DNA of 32,345 bases from Candidatus Pacearchaeota archaeon (GCA_023136775.1 JAGLQO010000002.1:1-32345); one strand, 5' to 3'. Numbered from the stretch's first letter, positions 1 through 9,039 are shown. Notes: a model not told the origin generated them from the letters alone. Program-made: numbers and translations.

Positions 1-2
1 AC

Positions 3-1889
3 TATTTGTGCGACACAGCAGTTTTCTTTGATTATCAGCATAGATATATGGCTATTGTAAATGGTAGTTCAGATCCTTTTGGTTATGTTGTTGAGGGAGA
101 AGCTGAGGGATGGAGAGAATGGAATCCGTATTGGTCAGGAGCAGGTACATGGATGACTGCGATGTTTGATCAATATTGGAGTAGTTATTACTCAATGGAT
201 GATTGGGAAGCTTATGTTAATATCGCTGTAACTTTAGATGCTCCGTCAGATAATCATTCAACTTCAAATACAACTATAACTTTCAATTGTTCAGCTATGG
301 ACAATTTAAATTTAGTGAATATAACTCTTTATGGAAATTGGTCAGGGGGATGGCATGCTAATGAAACTGTGAATATTACAGGAACTTCAAATTCAACAAC
401 ATTTACAAAAACATTATCGACGGGGAGTTACAAATGGAATTGTTTAGCTTATGATGACGATAGTAATTCAGATTGGGGAGATAGTAATTTTACTATTACG
501 ACAGGAGTAGACACAACTTATCCACAATTCTCAAATTACTGGGATGATAATACAACACTAACTGATTCTGGAACAGGAAATTTTAATGTAACTGTGGCAG
601 ATACGAACGGAACAGTTTTACTAGAAATTAATGGAACGAATGTAACAGCGACGAACTTATCGACGAGTATCTACAATGTTCCTTATACTTTTTCAAGTTC
701 AGGAACTTATCCGTATAAATGGCATAGCTGGGGAAATGGAACGAGCGAGAATTATAATGTTTCTACAGAACAGAGTTATGTTGTGAATGATACAATTTCT
801 CCAATAATTTCTCTGGTTTTACCAACGAATTCATCAACACAAACTTCATCTTCGACGGTGATTTTTACTTACAACGTTTCTGACACAAATTTAGTCAGTA
901 ATTGTTCTCTATTTATAGACGGTGTAATTGATCAAACAGACACGATAATAACTAAAGACGTTAACCAAACATTCTCAAAATCTATGTCAAATGCAAATTA
1001 TAATTGGAGTGTGAAGTGTTATGATTCTTCAGATAACCAGGGAAATTCTTCTCTTTATTATTTGACGGTAAGTTACACGGCTCCGGCGGCGGAGGAATCT
1101 TCTAGTGGCGGAGGCGGAGGAGGTGGCGGAGAGACCATAATAGTAACAAATGAAACATTAGAAACCATAGAAATTATAACTCCAGGAAATGTGACGATAA
1201 TAGAAGGTTTTGATTTAGAGACGGCTATAAAACAAATAAAAGTTAAGGTAAAAGCTCAAGTTTCTAATGTAAGTTTTAGAGCTGAAAAGTTTGATGAAAA
1301 GCCTATTGATGTAGCAAACCATCTTCCAGAATATACAGGAAAAGTTTACAAATATTTACAGATTGAACCAGAAAATTTTAACGATAGCTTAGAATTGGCT
1401 ACTGTCACTTTTCAGGTTTTGAAAGGTTGGATGATTGAAAACAATGTGGAGAAAAATAATGTTGTTATTTACAAATTTGATGAAGAATATGAGGTTTGGA
1501 ATGAGTTAGGAACGAATTTTATCGAGTCCCCAATTAGGGATGACTTTGGTAGCCCCGATGAGGAATATTATTATTATGAGGTTGAGTTAGAATCATTTAG
1601 TTATTTTGCGATTGTTGAAAAAGTTGTTGTTGAGGAAGCTGAGGTCGAAGGGGTTAGTTTGAGAGAAGGGGTTTTGGATTTGTTTGAGAAAGTTGTGAGG
1701 GTTATTGGTTTTGTTAAGAGAAATTGGATATGGTTTATTGGTGGTTTGGGGATTATCTTGTTTTTGAGTGTCGGGGTTGTGTTTGGGGTTAGGAGAATTA
1801 AGGAGAAGAGGGCTGGGAAGGTTAAGGTTTTTAAGAAATACGAGAAGAGGGTTAAGGGAGATAAGGGGAAGAAGAGGGTTGGGAAATAG
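3..1889 (+). CDS. Surface glycoprotein with Ig-like repeats and PGF-pre-PGF domain (5' partial)
   Basis: The frame is open to the left edge, so the true start lies outside the window. The visible ~628 residues hold an N-terminal aromatic-rich piece, then about three Ig-like/beta-sandwich segments (roughly residues 75-165, 170-260, 265-360) rich in N-x-S/T sequons, which suggests N-glycosylation. A Gly-rich linker near residue 375 (eight Gly in a row) follows. Next is a domain ending in YYYYEVE..SFSYFAIVEK, which is the signature of the archaeal PGF-pre-PGF domain. One membrane helix (about residues 573-595) and a strongly basic cytoplasmic tail close the protein. It is therefore a membrane-anchored cell-surface protein, probably part of the envelope. 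Residues about 508-517 are encoded by a GC-rich palindromic segment (1526-1556) resembling a module in a noncoding hairpin at 21.35 kb (see findings). The domain family is clear; the specific role is unknown. Confidence 0.85.
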   Translation, partial: YLCDTAVFFDYQHRYMAIVNGSSDPFGYVVEGEAEGWREWNPYWSGAGTWMTAMFDQYWSSYYSMDDWEAYVNIAVTLDAPSDNHSTSNTTITFNCSAMDNLNLVNITLYGNWSGGWHANETVNITGTSNSTTFTKTLSTGSYKWNCLAYDDDSNSDWGDSNFTITTGVDTTYPQFSNYWDDNTTLTDSGTGNFNVTVADTNGTVLLEINGTNVTATNLSTSIYNVPYTFSSSGTYPYKWHSWGNGTSENYNVSTEQSYVVNDTISPIISLVLPTNSSTQTSSSTVIFTYNVSDTNLVSNCSLFIDGVIDQTDTIITKDVNQTFSKSMSNANYNWSVKCYDSSDNQGNSSLYYLTVSYTAPAAEESSSGGGGGGGGETIIVTNETLETIEIITPGNVTIIEGFDLETAIKQIKVKVKAQVSNVSFRAEKFDEKPIDVANHLPEYTGKVYKYLQIEPENFNDSLELATVTFQVLKGWMIENNVEKNNVVIYKFDEEYEVWNELGTNFIESPIRDDFGSPDEEYYYYEVELESFSYFAIVEKVVVEEAEVEGVSLREGVLDLFEKVVRVIGFVKRNWIWFIGGLGIILFLSVGVVFGVRRIKEKRAGKVKVFKKYEKRVKGDKGKKRVGK

Positions 1890-1923
1890 GTAGCTTTTTA
1901 ATTCTTGAAATCTTTTTTTAATT

Positions 1924-2724
1924 ATGGATTTAGTTGATGTGCATTCACATTTAGACGATAATAGATTTAAGGAGGATTTGGATGAAGTGATTGAAAGAGC
2001 TAGGAAAGCTGGAGTGAAGTTTATTATTACCAGTGGAGTCAATCCGTCGACAAATAGGAGGTCTTTGGAGATTATGGAGAGATATTCTGATGTTGTGAAA
2101 GTTTCGTTTGGAGTTTATCCAATTGATGCTATTATAGAAAAAATTAAGGATGCTGGGGAGGAGTCTGATTTGAGGTATGTTGAGGAGTTTAATGTTGATG
2201 ATGAGTTGAGGTGGATTGAGGAGAATAAAGATAAATGTGTTGCGATTGGTGAATGTGGTTTGGATTACAAAGTTGTTGAGGGGTATAATGAAGAGCAGAA
2301 AAAAGTTTTTGCGAAAGTAATTGAACTTTCTAAGAAAATTGATAAGCCGTTAGTTATTCATTCTCGAAAGGCTGAGCTTGACGCGATTGATATTATGGAA
2401 GAGATGAATTGTAAAAAAGTTTTGATGCATTGTTTTAACGGGAAGAAGTCTTTGATTAAGCGATGTGTTGATTTGGGTTGGAGTTTTTCTGTTCCGCCTG
2501 TAATTGTTCGGCTGGAGCATTTTAAGATGTTGGTAAAAATTGTTCCGTTGGAACAGTTGATGACTGAAACTGATGCTCCGTATTTATCTCCTGTCGCTGG
2601 TGAGAAAAATGAATCTGCTAATGTTTCGGTTACCATAAAAGAAATTGCTCAGATTAAGGAGATGAGCGAAGAAGAAGTTGCTAAACAGATTTTTGAAAAT
2701 GCTAAGGAGATGTTTGGATTATAA
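1924..2724 (+). CDS. tatD: TatD-family metal-dependent hydrolase (DNase)
   Basis: This 266-aa protein carries the metal-ligand series of the TatD amidohydrolase fold: DVHSHLDD near the N-terminus, GECGLDY, VIHSR, MHCFNG and TETDAPYLSP. TatD enzymes are Mg2+-dependent 3'-5' exonucleases/DNases implicated in DNA repair or nucleic-acid turnover in the cytoplasm, and the length matches the family. The ATG is preceded by a T-rich TATA-like TTTTTAATTC about 27 bp upstream (1893-1902), so the mRNA may be leaderless. The EamA transporter starts 2 nt after its stop, suggesting co-transcription. The family call is firm; the physiological substrate is not known from sequence. Confidence 0.92.
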   Translation: MDLVDVHSHLDDNRFKEDLDEVIERARKAGVKFIITSGVNPSTNRRSLEIMERYSDVVKVSFGVYPIDAIIEKIKDAGEESDLRYVEEFNVDDELRWIEENKDKCVAIGECGLDYKVVEGYNEEQKKVFAKVIELSKKIDKPLVIHSRKAELDAIDIMEEMNCKKVLMHCFNGKKSLIKRCVDLGWSFSVPPVIVRLEHFKMLVKIVPLEQLMTETDAPYLSPVAGEKNESANVSVTIKEIAQIKEMSEEEVAKQIFENAKEMFGL

Positions 2725-2726
2725 AG

Positions 2727-3599
2727 ATGGAATGGTATATTATTGCTTTAATATCTGCGTTTTTTTCTGCTGTTGCTGCAATATTGGAGAAGAAAATTTT
2801 GTTTAAAGAGAAGGCTCTTTCGATGACATTTATTTTAGGAATTTTTAATTTAATTTTGTCAATACCTTTTTTCTTTTTTGTTGATTATGCTTTGGTTTCA
2901 GCTTTGGCTTTAGGTGTTTTATTTTTTAAATCTGTTCTTGGGGCAATGGCTTTTTTGTTTATTATGAAGGGTATTAAGAATTTGGAGATTAGTAAAGCTT
3001 TGCCTTTGCTTGTTTTAACTCCTGGGCTTGTGGCTTTTTTTGCGTTTATCTTTTTAGGGGAGTCTCTTAAGTTGATTGAGATTGGTGGAATGATTTTGCT
3101 TCTTGCGGGGAGTTATTTTCTTCAATTAGGTAAGGGACGAGGATTAATGTTTCCTCTGAAAAGTTTTATTCAAGATAAGGGAAATTACTATATTTTGATT
3201 GCATTGGCTCTTTTTACTACGACTTCGATTTTAGATAAGGCTCTTTTGAAAAATTTTAAACTTCCTTTGAATGCGTTTTTTGGATTCCAGCATTTATTTT
3301 TTGCTATTATATTTGTTTTTTTGGCAATTATTTATTTTCGTGATATAAATTTTAAAGAGTCTCTTAAATTTTCTGGAAAGTTTATTGCGTTATTGGCGGT
3401 GATTACGATTGTTTATAGATATGCACATCTTTATGCAGTAAAAATTGCACCGGTTGCTTTGGTTCTTTCGATAAAAAGAATATCAGTGTTTTTTGCTGTT
3501 CTTGTTGGGGGAACTTTATTTAAGGATCAGAATTTGATTAGGAGAATTATTGCGACGGTGATGATGATAATTGGAGCGATTTTAATTATTATTAATTAG
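2727..3599 (+). CDS. EamA/DMT-superfamily membrane transporter
   Basis: This 290-aa, very hydrophobic protein has about ten predicted membrane helices arranged as two halves, the usual architecture of EamA (drug/metabolite transporter superfamily) proteins. The end of each half is typical: GESLKLIEIGGMILLLAGSY near residue 115-135 and TLFKDQNLIRRIIATVMMIIGAILI at the C-terminus. The substrate (metabolite, sugar or drug export or uptake) cannot be inferred. It begins 2 nt after tatD stops, without an obvious promoter of its own, so it is probably the second gene of that operon. Confidence 0.85.
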   Translation: MEWYIIALISAFFSAVAAILEKKILFKEKALSMTFILGIFNLILSIPFFFFVDYALVSALALGVLFFKSVLGAMAFLFIMKGIKNLEISKALPLLVLTPGLVAFFAFIFLGESLKLIEIGGMILLLAGSYFLQLGKGRGLMFPLKSFIQDKGNYYILIALALFTTTSILDKALLKNFKLPLNAFFGFQHLFFAIIFVFLAIIYFRDINFKESLKFSGKFIALLAVITIVYRYAHLYAVKIAPVALVLSIKRISVFFAVLVGGTLFKDQNLIRRIIATVMMIIGAILIIIN

Positions 3600-3656
3600 A
3601 ATAAGTAGGTTGTAGACTGTAATAATTTTTAAAAAGATATATTGTATACCTATTAT

Positions 3657-4073
3657 ATGTTTCCACCTTCACGAAAATTAATCGATCCGAATACTTCTTC
3701 TCTTGCGCGAGCGTATGCAAGTATTTTGTTTGATGTTAATAATAGATGTGACATAGAGTGTCCAGAGGACCTTAGTCTTATAATTGATGGCTTGGGAAAA
3801 TATATTGATTATATGAATACTATTGAAGATAATTATCACGTAAATAGATCTAAACTTGCTACGGTATTTCCATTAGCCTGTACGAATGCATTTGAAGTTG
3901 TTGTTGGTGAAGAACGTGGATCAAATGAAAAGTTTAAAGAAGTTAGAGGAGAATTTTGTTATTTAGAGCGTCAGTTAAAAAAATTGAGTAAGGATTCAGT
4001 ATCTTTTTATAAGAAAAATCATGAAGATGTTTCAGTATTTTTGCAGAAAATGAATAGTAGTTTTTATAACTGA
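3657..4073 (+). CDS. Small unknown protein, leaderless
   Basis: No family is recognised. I chose the ATG at 3657 (138 aa, starting MFPPSRKLID) over a TTG at 3642, because a TATA-like ATTTTTAAAAAG (3625-3636) lies about 26 bp upstream and would start the transcript at the ATG. The protein is soluble, mixed charge and predicted largely helical, with cysteines at scattered positions and no signal peptide. Its size, promoter style and position beside energy-metabolism genes resemble the 141-aa gene at 7226, and the two may be distant paralogues. The stop lies 4 bp from the convergent oxidoreductase beta gene. Confidence 0.7.
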   Translation: MFPPSRKLIDPNTSSLARAYASILFDVNNRCDIECPEDLSLIIDGLGKYIDYMNTIEDNYHVNRSKLATVFPLACTNAFEVVVGEERGSNEKFKEVRGEFCYLERQLKKLSKDSVSFYKKNHEDVSVFLQKMNSSFYN

Positions 4074-4077
4074 GGGG

Positions 4078-4962
4078 TTATTTTTTTTTAGATTTCTTTT
4101 TCTTTGAAATTTTAACTTTCTTTGAAGCTTTCTTTGTTGAAGTTATTTTTCTTTTTGGCAATTGTTTTTTTAATTGTGGCCATTTTTCTTCGAGTGTTGG
4201 AAGGTTTACTTTGTAGATTACTCCCATAGGAATTTTTCCTTTGTGTGCGTTGTAGTCGTATTGGTTTGCGATTTTTTCTGCAGCTTTTTTACTTGTGTTG
4301 TCTTTTATTTTGTACATTCTTTTATCTTTGCTATTTGATTCTACATTAAATATTAGACAATCTTGAATTATTTCTACATATGAAAACCCTTTATGTTCGA
4401 TTGCTTTTCTGAAAACTTCTTGCATATGTTCCATATCTCTAGCGTTAGTTCTTGCGATAAAAGTTGCACCTGATGCTAATGCTAATTTTAGTGGGTTGAT
4501 TGGTTGATCGAATACACCTAGTGGTTCAGATTTTGATAAATATCCTTTTTGAGATGTTGGAGTTGGTTGTCCCGTTGTTAAGGAAAATGATTGGTTGTCG
4601 TGAACAACTAAAGTCATGTCTGCGTTGTACTTGAAGGCGTGAATAAAATGCGCCATTCCTTCTGCATATATTGCTCCATCGCCAACAAAAGCCATTACTT
4701 TTAATTTGGGATTTCCAATTTTCATTCCGATTGCTAAGGGAAGGGCTCTTCCATGAAGTGCATTTACTCCAGATACTTTTAGATAATCGAAGATTTTTGA
4801 ATTACATCCAATGTCAGTTGTTATTGCAAAATCTTCGTGCTTGAATTTTCTCTCGTTAATCATATCTGAAACTACTTTTTTTGTTGACGCTAAAATCATG
4901 TTATTTGGACATCCAGGACACCAAGTGTTTTCTGAAGTAGTTGCTAAATCGTTTGGATTCAT
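4078..4962 (-). CDS. porB: 2-oxoacid:ferredoxin oxidoreductase, beta subunit
   Basis: This TPP-binding subunit (294 aa) oxidatively decarboxylates a 2-oxoacid such as pyruvate to acyl-CoA, passing electrons to ferredoxin. W-C15-P-G-C18, C53 (DIGCNSK) and a later Cys (QDCLIFN, about 203) match the four ligands of the single 4Fe-4S cluster in Sulfolobus-type enzymes. GDGAIYAEGMAH and VHDNQSFSLTTGQPTP form the Mg-TPP site. The C-terminus has an unusual run of about 25 mostly basic residues (KKASKKVKISKKKKSKKK) beyond the conserved domain. Its ATG overlaps the stop of the alpha/gamma gene in an ATGA, showing translational coupling. Substrate specificity (pyruvate versus 2-oxoglutarate) is inferred from the nearby acetyl-CoA synthetase genes, not proven. 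Confidence 0.93.
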   Translation of the reverse strand: MNPNDLATTSENTWCPGCPNNMILASTKKVVSDMINERKFKHEDFAITTDIGCNSKIFDYLKVSGVNALHGRALPLAIGMKIGNPKLKVMAFVGDGAIYAEGMAHFIHAFKYNADMTLVVHDNQSFSLTTGQPTPTSQKGYLSKSEPLGVFDQPINPLKLALASGATFIARTNARDMEHMQEVFRKAIEHKGFSYVEIIQDCLIFNVESNSKDKRMYKIKDNTSKKAAEKIANQYDYNAHKGKIPMGVIYKVNLPTLEEKWPQLKKQLPKRKITSTKKASKKVKISKKKKSKKK

Positions 4963-6482
4963 AAAATTTCCTCTATGTATTTTTTTAATTCATCTGATCT
5001 AAATGGTCTTCCATTATATTTTAATAATCTGTTTTCAATTTTGATTCCAGTTTTCTCTCTAATTAGTCTTCCGAGTTGTCCAGTTACGTTACATTCAACT
5101 AGAATGATATTGGTTGCTTTTTTTATTTCTTTTTTTATTTGTGGAGACAGGGGTTTGCAATATAATACTTGTAAGAATTTTGCATCTAGTCCTTTAATTG
5201 CATCTTTAATTGCACCAGATGTAGAACCCCATCCAATAATCAAATTCTTTGAGTTTTTCTTTCCGTGAATTTTTATCATTTCGAAATTTTTCTGAATGAA
5301 TTTTTTTGCATCTTCGTATTTTTTTGTTCTTTTGTTGACGTTTTGTTCGGTTAGCGATGCTGATTCCGTAACATTTCCAAATTTATCTGCTTCGTATGAT
5401 GAAGCTTTTATAATGGATGTCCCCGGAATCTTTCTTTTTACTTCGAATTTTGGAGTTTTTACTGGAGAGGCTGTTGAAGAAAATTCTGATTCGGCTAAGT
5501 GTTTGTCTGAAAGTAATACAGAAAGTGTTCTGAATTTTTCAGCTAAAAATAAGGCTTCTGAAGTCTTTTCTATGCATTCAATTGGATTCCCTGGCGCTAA
5601 TACAAATCTGGGGAACTCGCCATGACCATTTCTTAAGGCTATATCTAAATCTGATTGTGCTGAATATGTTGGAACTCCACTACCTGGACCAACTCTTGAA
5701 GCTAAATAAACTGTTAATGGAATTTCTGCTATTCCTTGCATTGAAAGTGTTTCTCCCATTAAGTCAAATCCACCTCCAGAAGTTCCTGTCATTGTTTTCT
5801 TTCCTGCGAATGAACATCCAAGTGCCATTGTAGCCGCACTTATTTCATTTTCGGCTTGGTATACTATTCTGTTTTGTTTTAATTGTTCTGCTGCTAATTC
5901 GTGAAGAGCTCCTGTTGCTGGAGTCATTGGATATGCAATGTAACTTCCAAGTCCAGAATTTTTAGAGCCAATTGCTACAGCTTTACTTCCAGATAATCTA
6001 GATATTTTATTGTTTAGTTTTTTTAATTTGTAAATATCTTTTTGAGACTCAAATCCTTTTTCGGCTGAGATGATTGCTTTTGCAGAATCTTTTAATTGGT
6101 GTTTAACTTCTTTTTTTAATTCTATAAATGGAATTCCTAAAATTTTTGTTAAACAACCAGCAAGTGCAATATTTAAATTTCTTCCTTCATCTTTGAAATC
6201 TTCTGCAGTTATTGTTACTGCACCATCGATTAAATATTTTTTATGTGTCTTGATTGTTCGTTCGTCGAAGGCTACTAATATTCCGGCTTTTGATTCATGA
6301 CTTTCTATTGGTGTACTGGAAATACAGAGTGCATTAAAGTTATGTCCTCCTCGGATTAAAGATTGATAGTCTCGGTAGTTGAAAGTATAGTAGCCGAAGT
6401 TTCCGAGTACGTTAGACATAATTTCGGAGACTTTATTTATTCCTTGTCCCGCTTTCCCGCCGATTAAAATTGTTAAACTCAT
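4959..6482 (-). CDS. porA: 2-oxoacid:ferredoxin oxidoreductase, fused gamma-alpha subunit
   Basis: This 507-aa protein has the gamma domain first (GGKAGQGINKVSEIM, about residues 1-175) and the alpha (TPP-pyrimidine) domain after it (about 180-507), including AYPMTPATGALHELA, equivalent to the YPITP motif of two-subunit Sulfolobus enzymes. It pairs with the beta subunit encoded immediately downstream. No ferredoxin-like delta subunit is present, as expected for this two-subunit type. A TATA-like CCTTTAAATAAGT (6511-6523, minus strand) would give a leader of about 9 nt containing AGGTGAT, a Shine-Dalgarno just before the ATG. It is divergent from the acetyl-CoA synthetase beta gene at 6590, suggesting shared control. 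Confidence 0.93.
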   Translation of the reverse strand: MSLTILIGGKAGQGINKVSEIMSNVLGNFGYYTFNYRDYQSLIRGGHNFNALCISSTPIESHESKAGILVAFDERTIKTHKKYLIDGAVTITAEDFKDEGRNLNIALAGCLTKILGIPFIELKKEVKHQLKDSAKAIISAEKGFESQKDIYKLKKLNNKISRLSGSKAVAIGSKNSGLGSYIAYPMTPATGALHELAAEQLKQNRIVYQAENEISAATMALGCSFAGKKTMTGTSGGGFDLMGETLSMQGIAEIPLTVYLASRVGPGSGVPTYSAQSDLDIALRNGHGEFPRFVLAPGNPIECIEKTSEALFLAEKFRTLSVLLSDKHLAESEFSSTASPVKTPKFEVKRKIPGTSIIKASSYEADKFGNVTESASLTEQNVNKRTKKYEDAKKFIQKNFEMIKIHGKKNSKNLIIGWGSTSGAIKDAIKGLDAKFLQVLYCKPLSPQIKKEIKKATNIILVECNVTGQLGRLIREKTGIKIENRLLKYNGRPFRSDELKKYIEEIL

Positions 6483-6589
6483 TTTATCACCTAGTGGAAT
6501 TAATCAAGTAACTTATTTAAAGGTTGTGCAATATATATTATCATGGAAGTAAATTGGATTAATTTCCGAATCATTTTCAATAAATAAAA

Positions 6590-7174
6590 ATGGAAGGTGC
6601 GATTGAAAGTTTTAATATCATGAAAGATATTCCTATGGCTAGATTTCAGGTTGTTATAAATCCTGAAGATTTGGAATTTTTTAATTTTCCTTATTATTTG
6701 AAAGTTGATGTCAGTGAGCATAAAACTGATTTGGGTGCGGTTGTTCGTTGTGATGACATTGAGGATGCTGCTGCGAAATTGAAAAAATTGCATAAGAATT
6801 TTCCAACGAATAAAATTATCGTTCAGGAAGGTTTTGAGGGAATTGAAATGATTGTAGGAGTTAAGAGCGATGAGGTTTTTGGGAAATTATTGGTTATTGG
6901 TTTTGGTGGAATTTTTGCCGAGATAAAAAAGGATGTTTCGTTTCGGACAATGCCTGTTACTAAAACGGATATTAAAGAAATGATTTTAGATTTAGAAGGG
7001 AAAGATGTCTTCAAGGCTCGAGGGAAAAATTATGATTTGGAGAAATTCATTAGTTTAATTGAGAAAGTTGTTTTGGTTGTTGAGAAAAAAAATATCAGAG
7101 AGCTTGATTTAAATCCAGTTATTGTTGGAGAGAAGAAGTCGTTAATTGTTGATGCTAGAGTTCAATTAAAATGA
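6590..7174 (+). CDS. acdB: ADP-forming acetate-CoA ligase, beta (ATP-grasp) subunit
   Basis: This 194-aa ATP-grasp protein corresponds to the beta subunit of archaeal ADP-forming acetyl-CoA synthetase, which converts acyl-CoA, ADP and phosphate to acid, CoA and ATP. Diagnostic parts are YYLKVDVSEHKTDLGAVV (the HKxDxG segment of the ATP-grasp fold), VQEGFEGIEMIVGVKSD, GFGGIFAEIKKDVSFR and LDLNPVIV. It is somewhat shorter than the ~230 aa of Pyrococcus homologues, mainly at the N-terminus. The partner alpha subunit is encoded 0.5 kb away on the opposite strand, so the enzyme is split over two transcription units. A TATA-like stretch at 6529-6542 would give a leader of about 28 nt. Confidence 0.9.
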   Translation: MEGAIESFNIMKDIPMARFQVVINPEDLEFFNFPYYLKVDVSEHKTDLGAVVRCDDIEDAAAKLKKLHKNFPTNKIIVQEGFEGIEMIVGVKSDEVFGKLLVIGFGGIFAEIKKDVSFRTMPVTKTDIKEMILDLEGKDVFKARGKNYDLEKFISLIEKVVLVVEKKNIRELDLNPVIVGEKKSLIVDARVQLK

Positions 7175-7225
7175 TTGTTTTGGATTGTAATAATATTTAA
7201 ATAATAGTTTATATTTGAGATTTCT

Positions 7226-7651
7226 ATGGAAGATAAATATTTTGGAATAAAAATGTCTCTAGTGTGTGTCTATGATGCTTTAAATAATAAACGTGAAATT
7301 TTTTCAAATACTGCCAAATCATATATTGAAGATGTTGCAGACCATATTAATAATTATAATAAATTTTTTAATTTTCTAAAAGGCGAGGGAGATATAGGAT
7401 CCTTTGATGTTCCAAACCTAAGGTATATTGTTTCATTAGTGAATAAAGATGCTTCTCAATGTTTTAGAAAGGAGAATATAGATTCTGTTCAAAATAAGTT
7501 TGTTGCGTTTAGTGATCAAATTAGAAAACTTAAATCTTCTCCTTTAGAAGTTTATGCTTCTGAAAATTATGGGGAATTGAAAAATTTTATTAATGGTGTT
7601 GGAAATGGGTTTGAGGCTCATTATGATAGAGAATTGGATTTTGATGATTAA
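7226..7651 (+). CDS. Small unknown protein between acetyl-CoA synthetase genes
   Basis: This 141-aa soluble protein matches no family I recognise. It is predicted mostly helical, with an acidic C-terminus (DRELDFDD) and no membrane segment. A TATA-like ATATTTAAATAAT (7191-7203) lies about 26 bp before the ATG, so it has its own promoter and is probably near-leaderless. Its stop overlaps the stop of the convergent acdA gene by 4 bp. It resembles the 138-aa product at 3657 in size, leader type and a central stretch of helices (compare YIDYMNTIEDN with HINNYNKFFNF), but the similarity is too weak to claim homology. Confidence 0.7.
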   Translation: MEDKYFGIKMSLVCVYDALNNKREIFSNTAKSYIEDVADHINNYNKFFNFLKGEGDIGSFDVPNLRYIVSLVNKDASQCFRKENIDSVQNKFVAFSDQIRKLKSSPLEVYASENYGELKNFINGVGNGFEAHYDRELDFDD

Positions 7652-8949
7652 TTAATTATTTTTCCTATTGTATCACACATTTCTTTTGGGTCTATAAAAT
7701 TAATTATTCTAAATCTTGCCATGAATTCTTTTGCTTCTCGAACTTGTTTACCGCCGAGAAAACAAGCGAATACTGGTTTTTTTGTATGTATTAATACTTT
7801 TGCGGTCAATAGACTTTCGGTCATTTTTTGTGGAGTTAATAAAACAATTGAGAAATCGAAATTTTCTTTTTCAACTAATTCTAAAGTTTTTTTATAATTT
7901 TTGCTGGATGCGTCTCCGATTAAATCTAATGGATTGTTGTGACTCCAGTTGACAGGTAAAAATTTATTTAATTTTAGAATTAATGATTTTGATAAGCTTG
8001 GAATTTTTATATTGTTATTAGAACATGCGTCAGTTGTTAAAACTCCTAGTCCTCCAGCGTTTGTTATTATTGCAGTTTTGTTTCCTAGTCTTGGATATTT
8101 TTCTAGGATTTTAGCTACGGCGAATAGTTGTTTTATTGAATCCACTTGAATACATTTAGACTGTTTTAAAATTCCGTCGTAGATTCCAGATTCACAAGCT
8201 AAGGCTGCTGTATGAGATTGTGCTGCTTTTTGTCCAATAGTTGATTTTCCAGATTTTAAAACTATGATTGGTTTTTTGCATTTTTTGCATGTATCGATAA
8301 AGCGTTTCCCTTTTTCTTGTTTTAGAGATTCTAAATATAAAGTTATTACTTTTGTTTTTTCATCTTTGGAATAGTATTCTATGAAATCTGAGAAATCTAA
8401 TTGTGCGGAGTTTCCGACGGAGACGAAGCCTGAGAGTTTTTGACTTGAGTCTAAGATGGCTGAACCTATGGCGCCTGATTGAGAGATGAATGCAATATGT
8501 CCAGCTTTTGGTATACCTTCGAAATAACTTGTACTTAATTTTTGATGAGGATCGATAAAGCCGTAAGAGTTTGGTCCAAGGATTAATATATTGTTTTCTT
8601 TTGCAATATCTAAAATTCGTTTTTCTAAATCAGTGTCACCAATTTCTGAAAATCCTGCCGTTAGGATTACTGCCGATTTTACTTTTCGTTTTGCGGCGTG
8701 TTGAAGAATTAATGGAACAGCTTTTGATGGAATTGCTATTACCACGCAATCTATTTCATAAGGAATTTCTAATAAATCTTTATAGCATTTATGTTCTAAA
8801 ATTTTGTTGGCTTTTTGATTTACTGGAAAAATTTTTTTATTTGATTCTAATAAATTTTTGAAAACCGCATAACCTACTTTTTTTTCATCTCTTGAAGCTC
8901 CGACTACTGCAAAGGTTTTTGCGTTAAAAAAATCCTGTACACCACTCAT
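7648..8949 (-). CDS. acdA: ADP-forming acetate-CoA ligase, alpha subunit
   Basis: This 433-aa protein has a CoA-binding Rossmann domain (FAVVGASRDEKKVGYAVFKNL at the N-terminus), a ligase-CoA domain (LILGPNSYGFIDP, AFISQSGAIGSAILD) and SHTAALA, which holds the histidine phosphorylated during catalysis. With AcdB it makes ATP from acetyl-CoA, the final step after 2-oxoacid:ferredoxin oxidoreductase. The C-terminal third resembles the alpha-subunit linker domain of Pyrococcus enzymes (~460 aa). A TATA-like AGTTTTATATAGAT at about 8969-8982 (minus strand) is placed for a leaderless transcript starting at the ATG. Confidence 0.93.
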   Translation of the reverse strand: MSGVQDFFNAKTFAVVGASRDEKKVGYAVFKNLLESNKKIFPVNQKANKILEHKCYKDLLEIPYEIDCVVIAIPSKAVPLILQHAAKRKVKSAVILTAGFSEIGDTDLEKRILDIAKENNILILGPNSYGFIDPHQKLSTSYFEGIPKAGHIAFISQSGAIGSAILDSSQKLSGFVSVGNSAQLDFSDFIEYYSKDEKTKVITLYLESLKQEKGKRFIDTCKKCKKPIIVLKSGKSTIGQKAAQSHTAALACESGIYDGILKQSKCIQVDSIKQLFAVAKILEKYPRLGNKTAIITNAGGLGVLTTDACSNNNIKIPSLSKSLILKLNKFLPVNWSHNNPLDLIGDASSKNYKKTLELVEKENFDFSIVLLTPQKMTESLLTAKVLIHTKKPVFACFLGGKQVREAKEFMARFRIINFIDPKEMCDTIGKIIN

Positions 8950-9039
8950 AATAATAGAAATAATATTATCTATATAAAACTAGCGTCATAAAATTATTGA
9001 ATCGTTAAGATAAACATTGACGTGCTTATTCTAATCGGC

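Noticed and set aside
1593-2042. 149-aa ORF on the minus strand
   Set aside because: Antisense to the surface protein and TatD genes, with low-complexity Asn/Pro/Leu composition.
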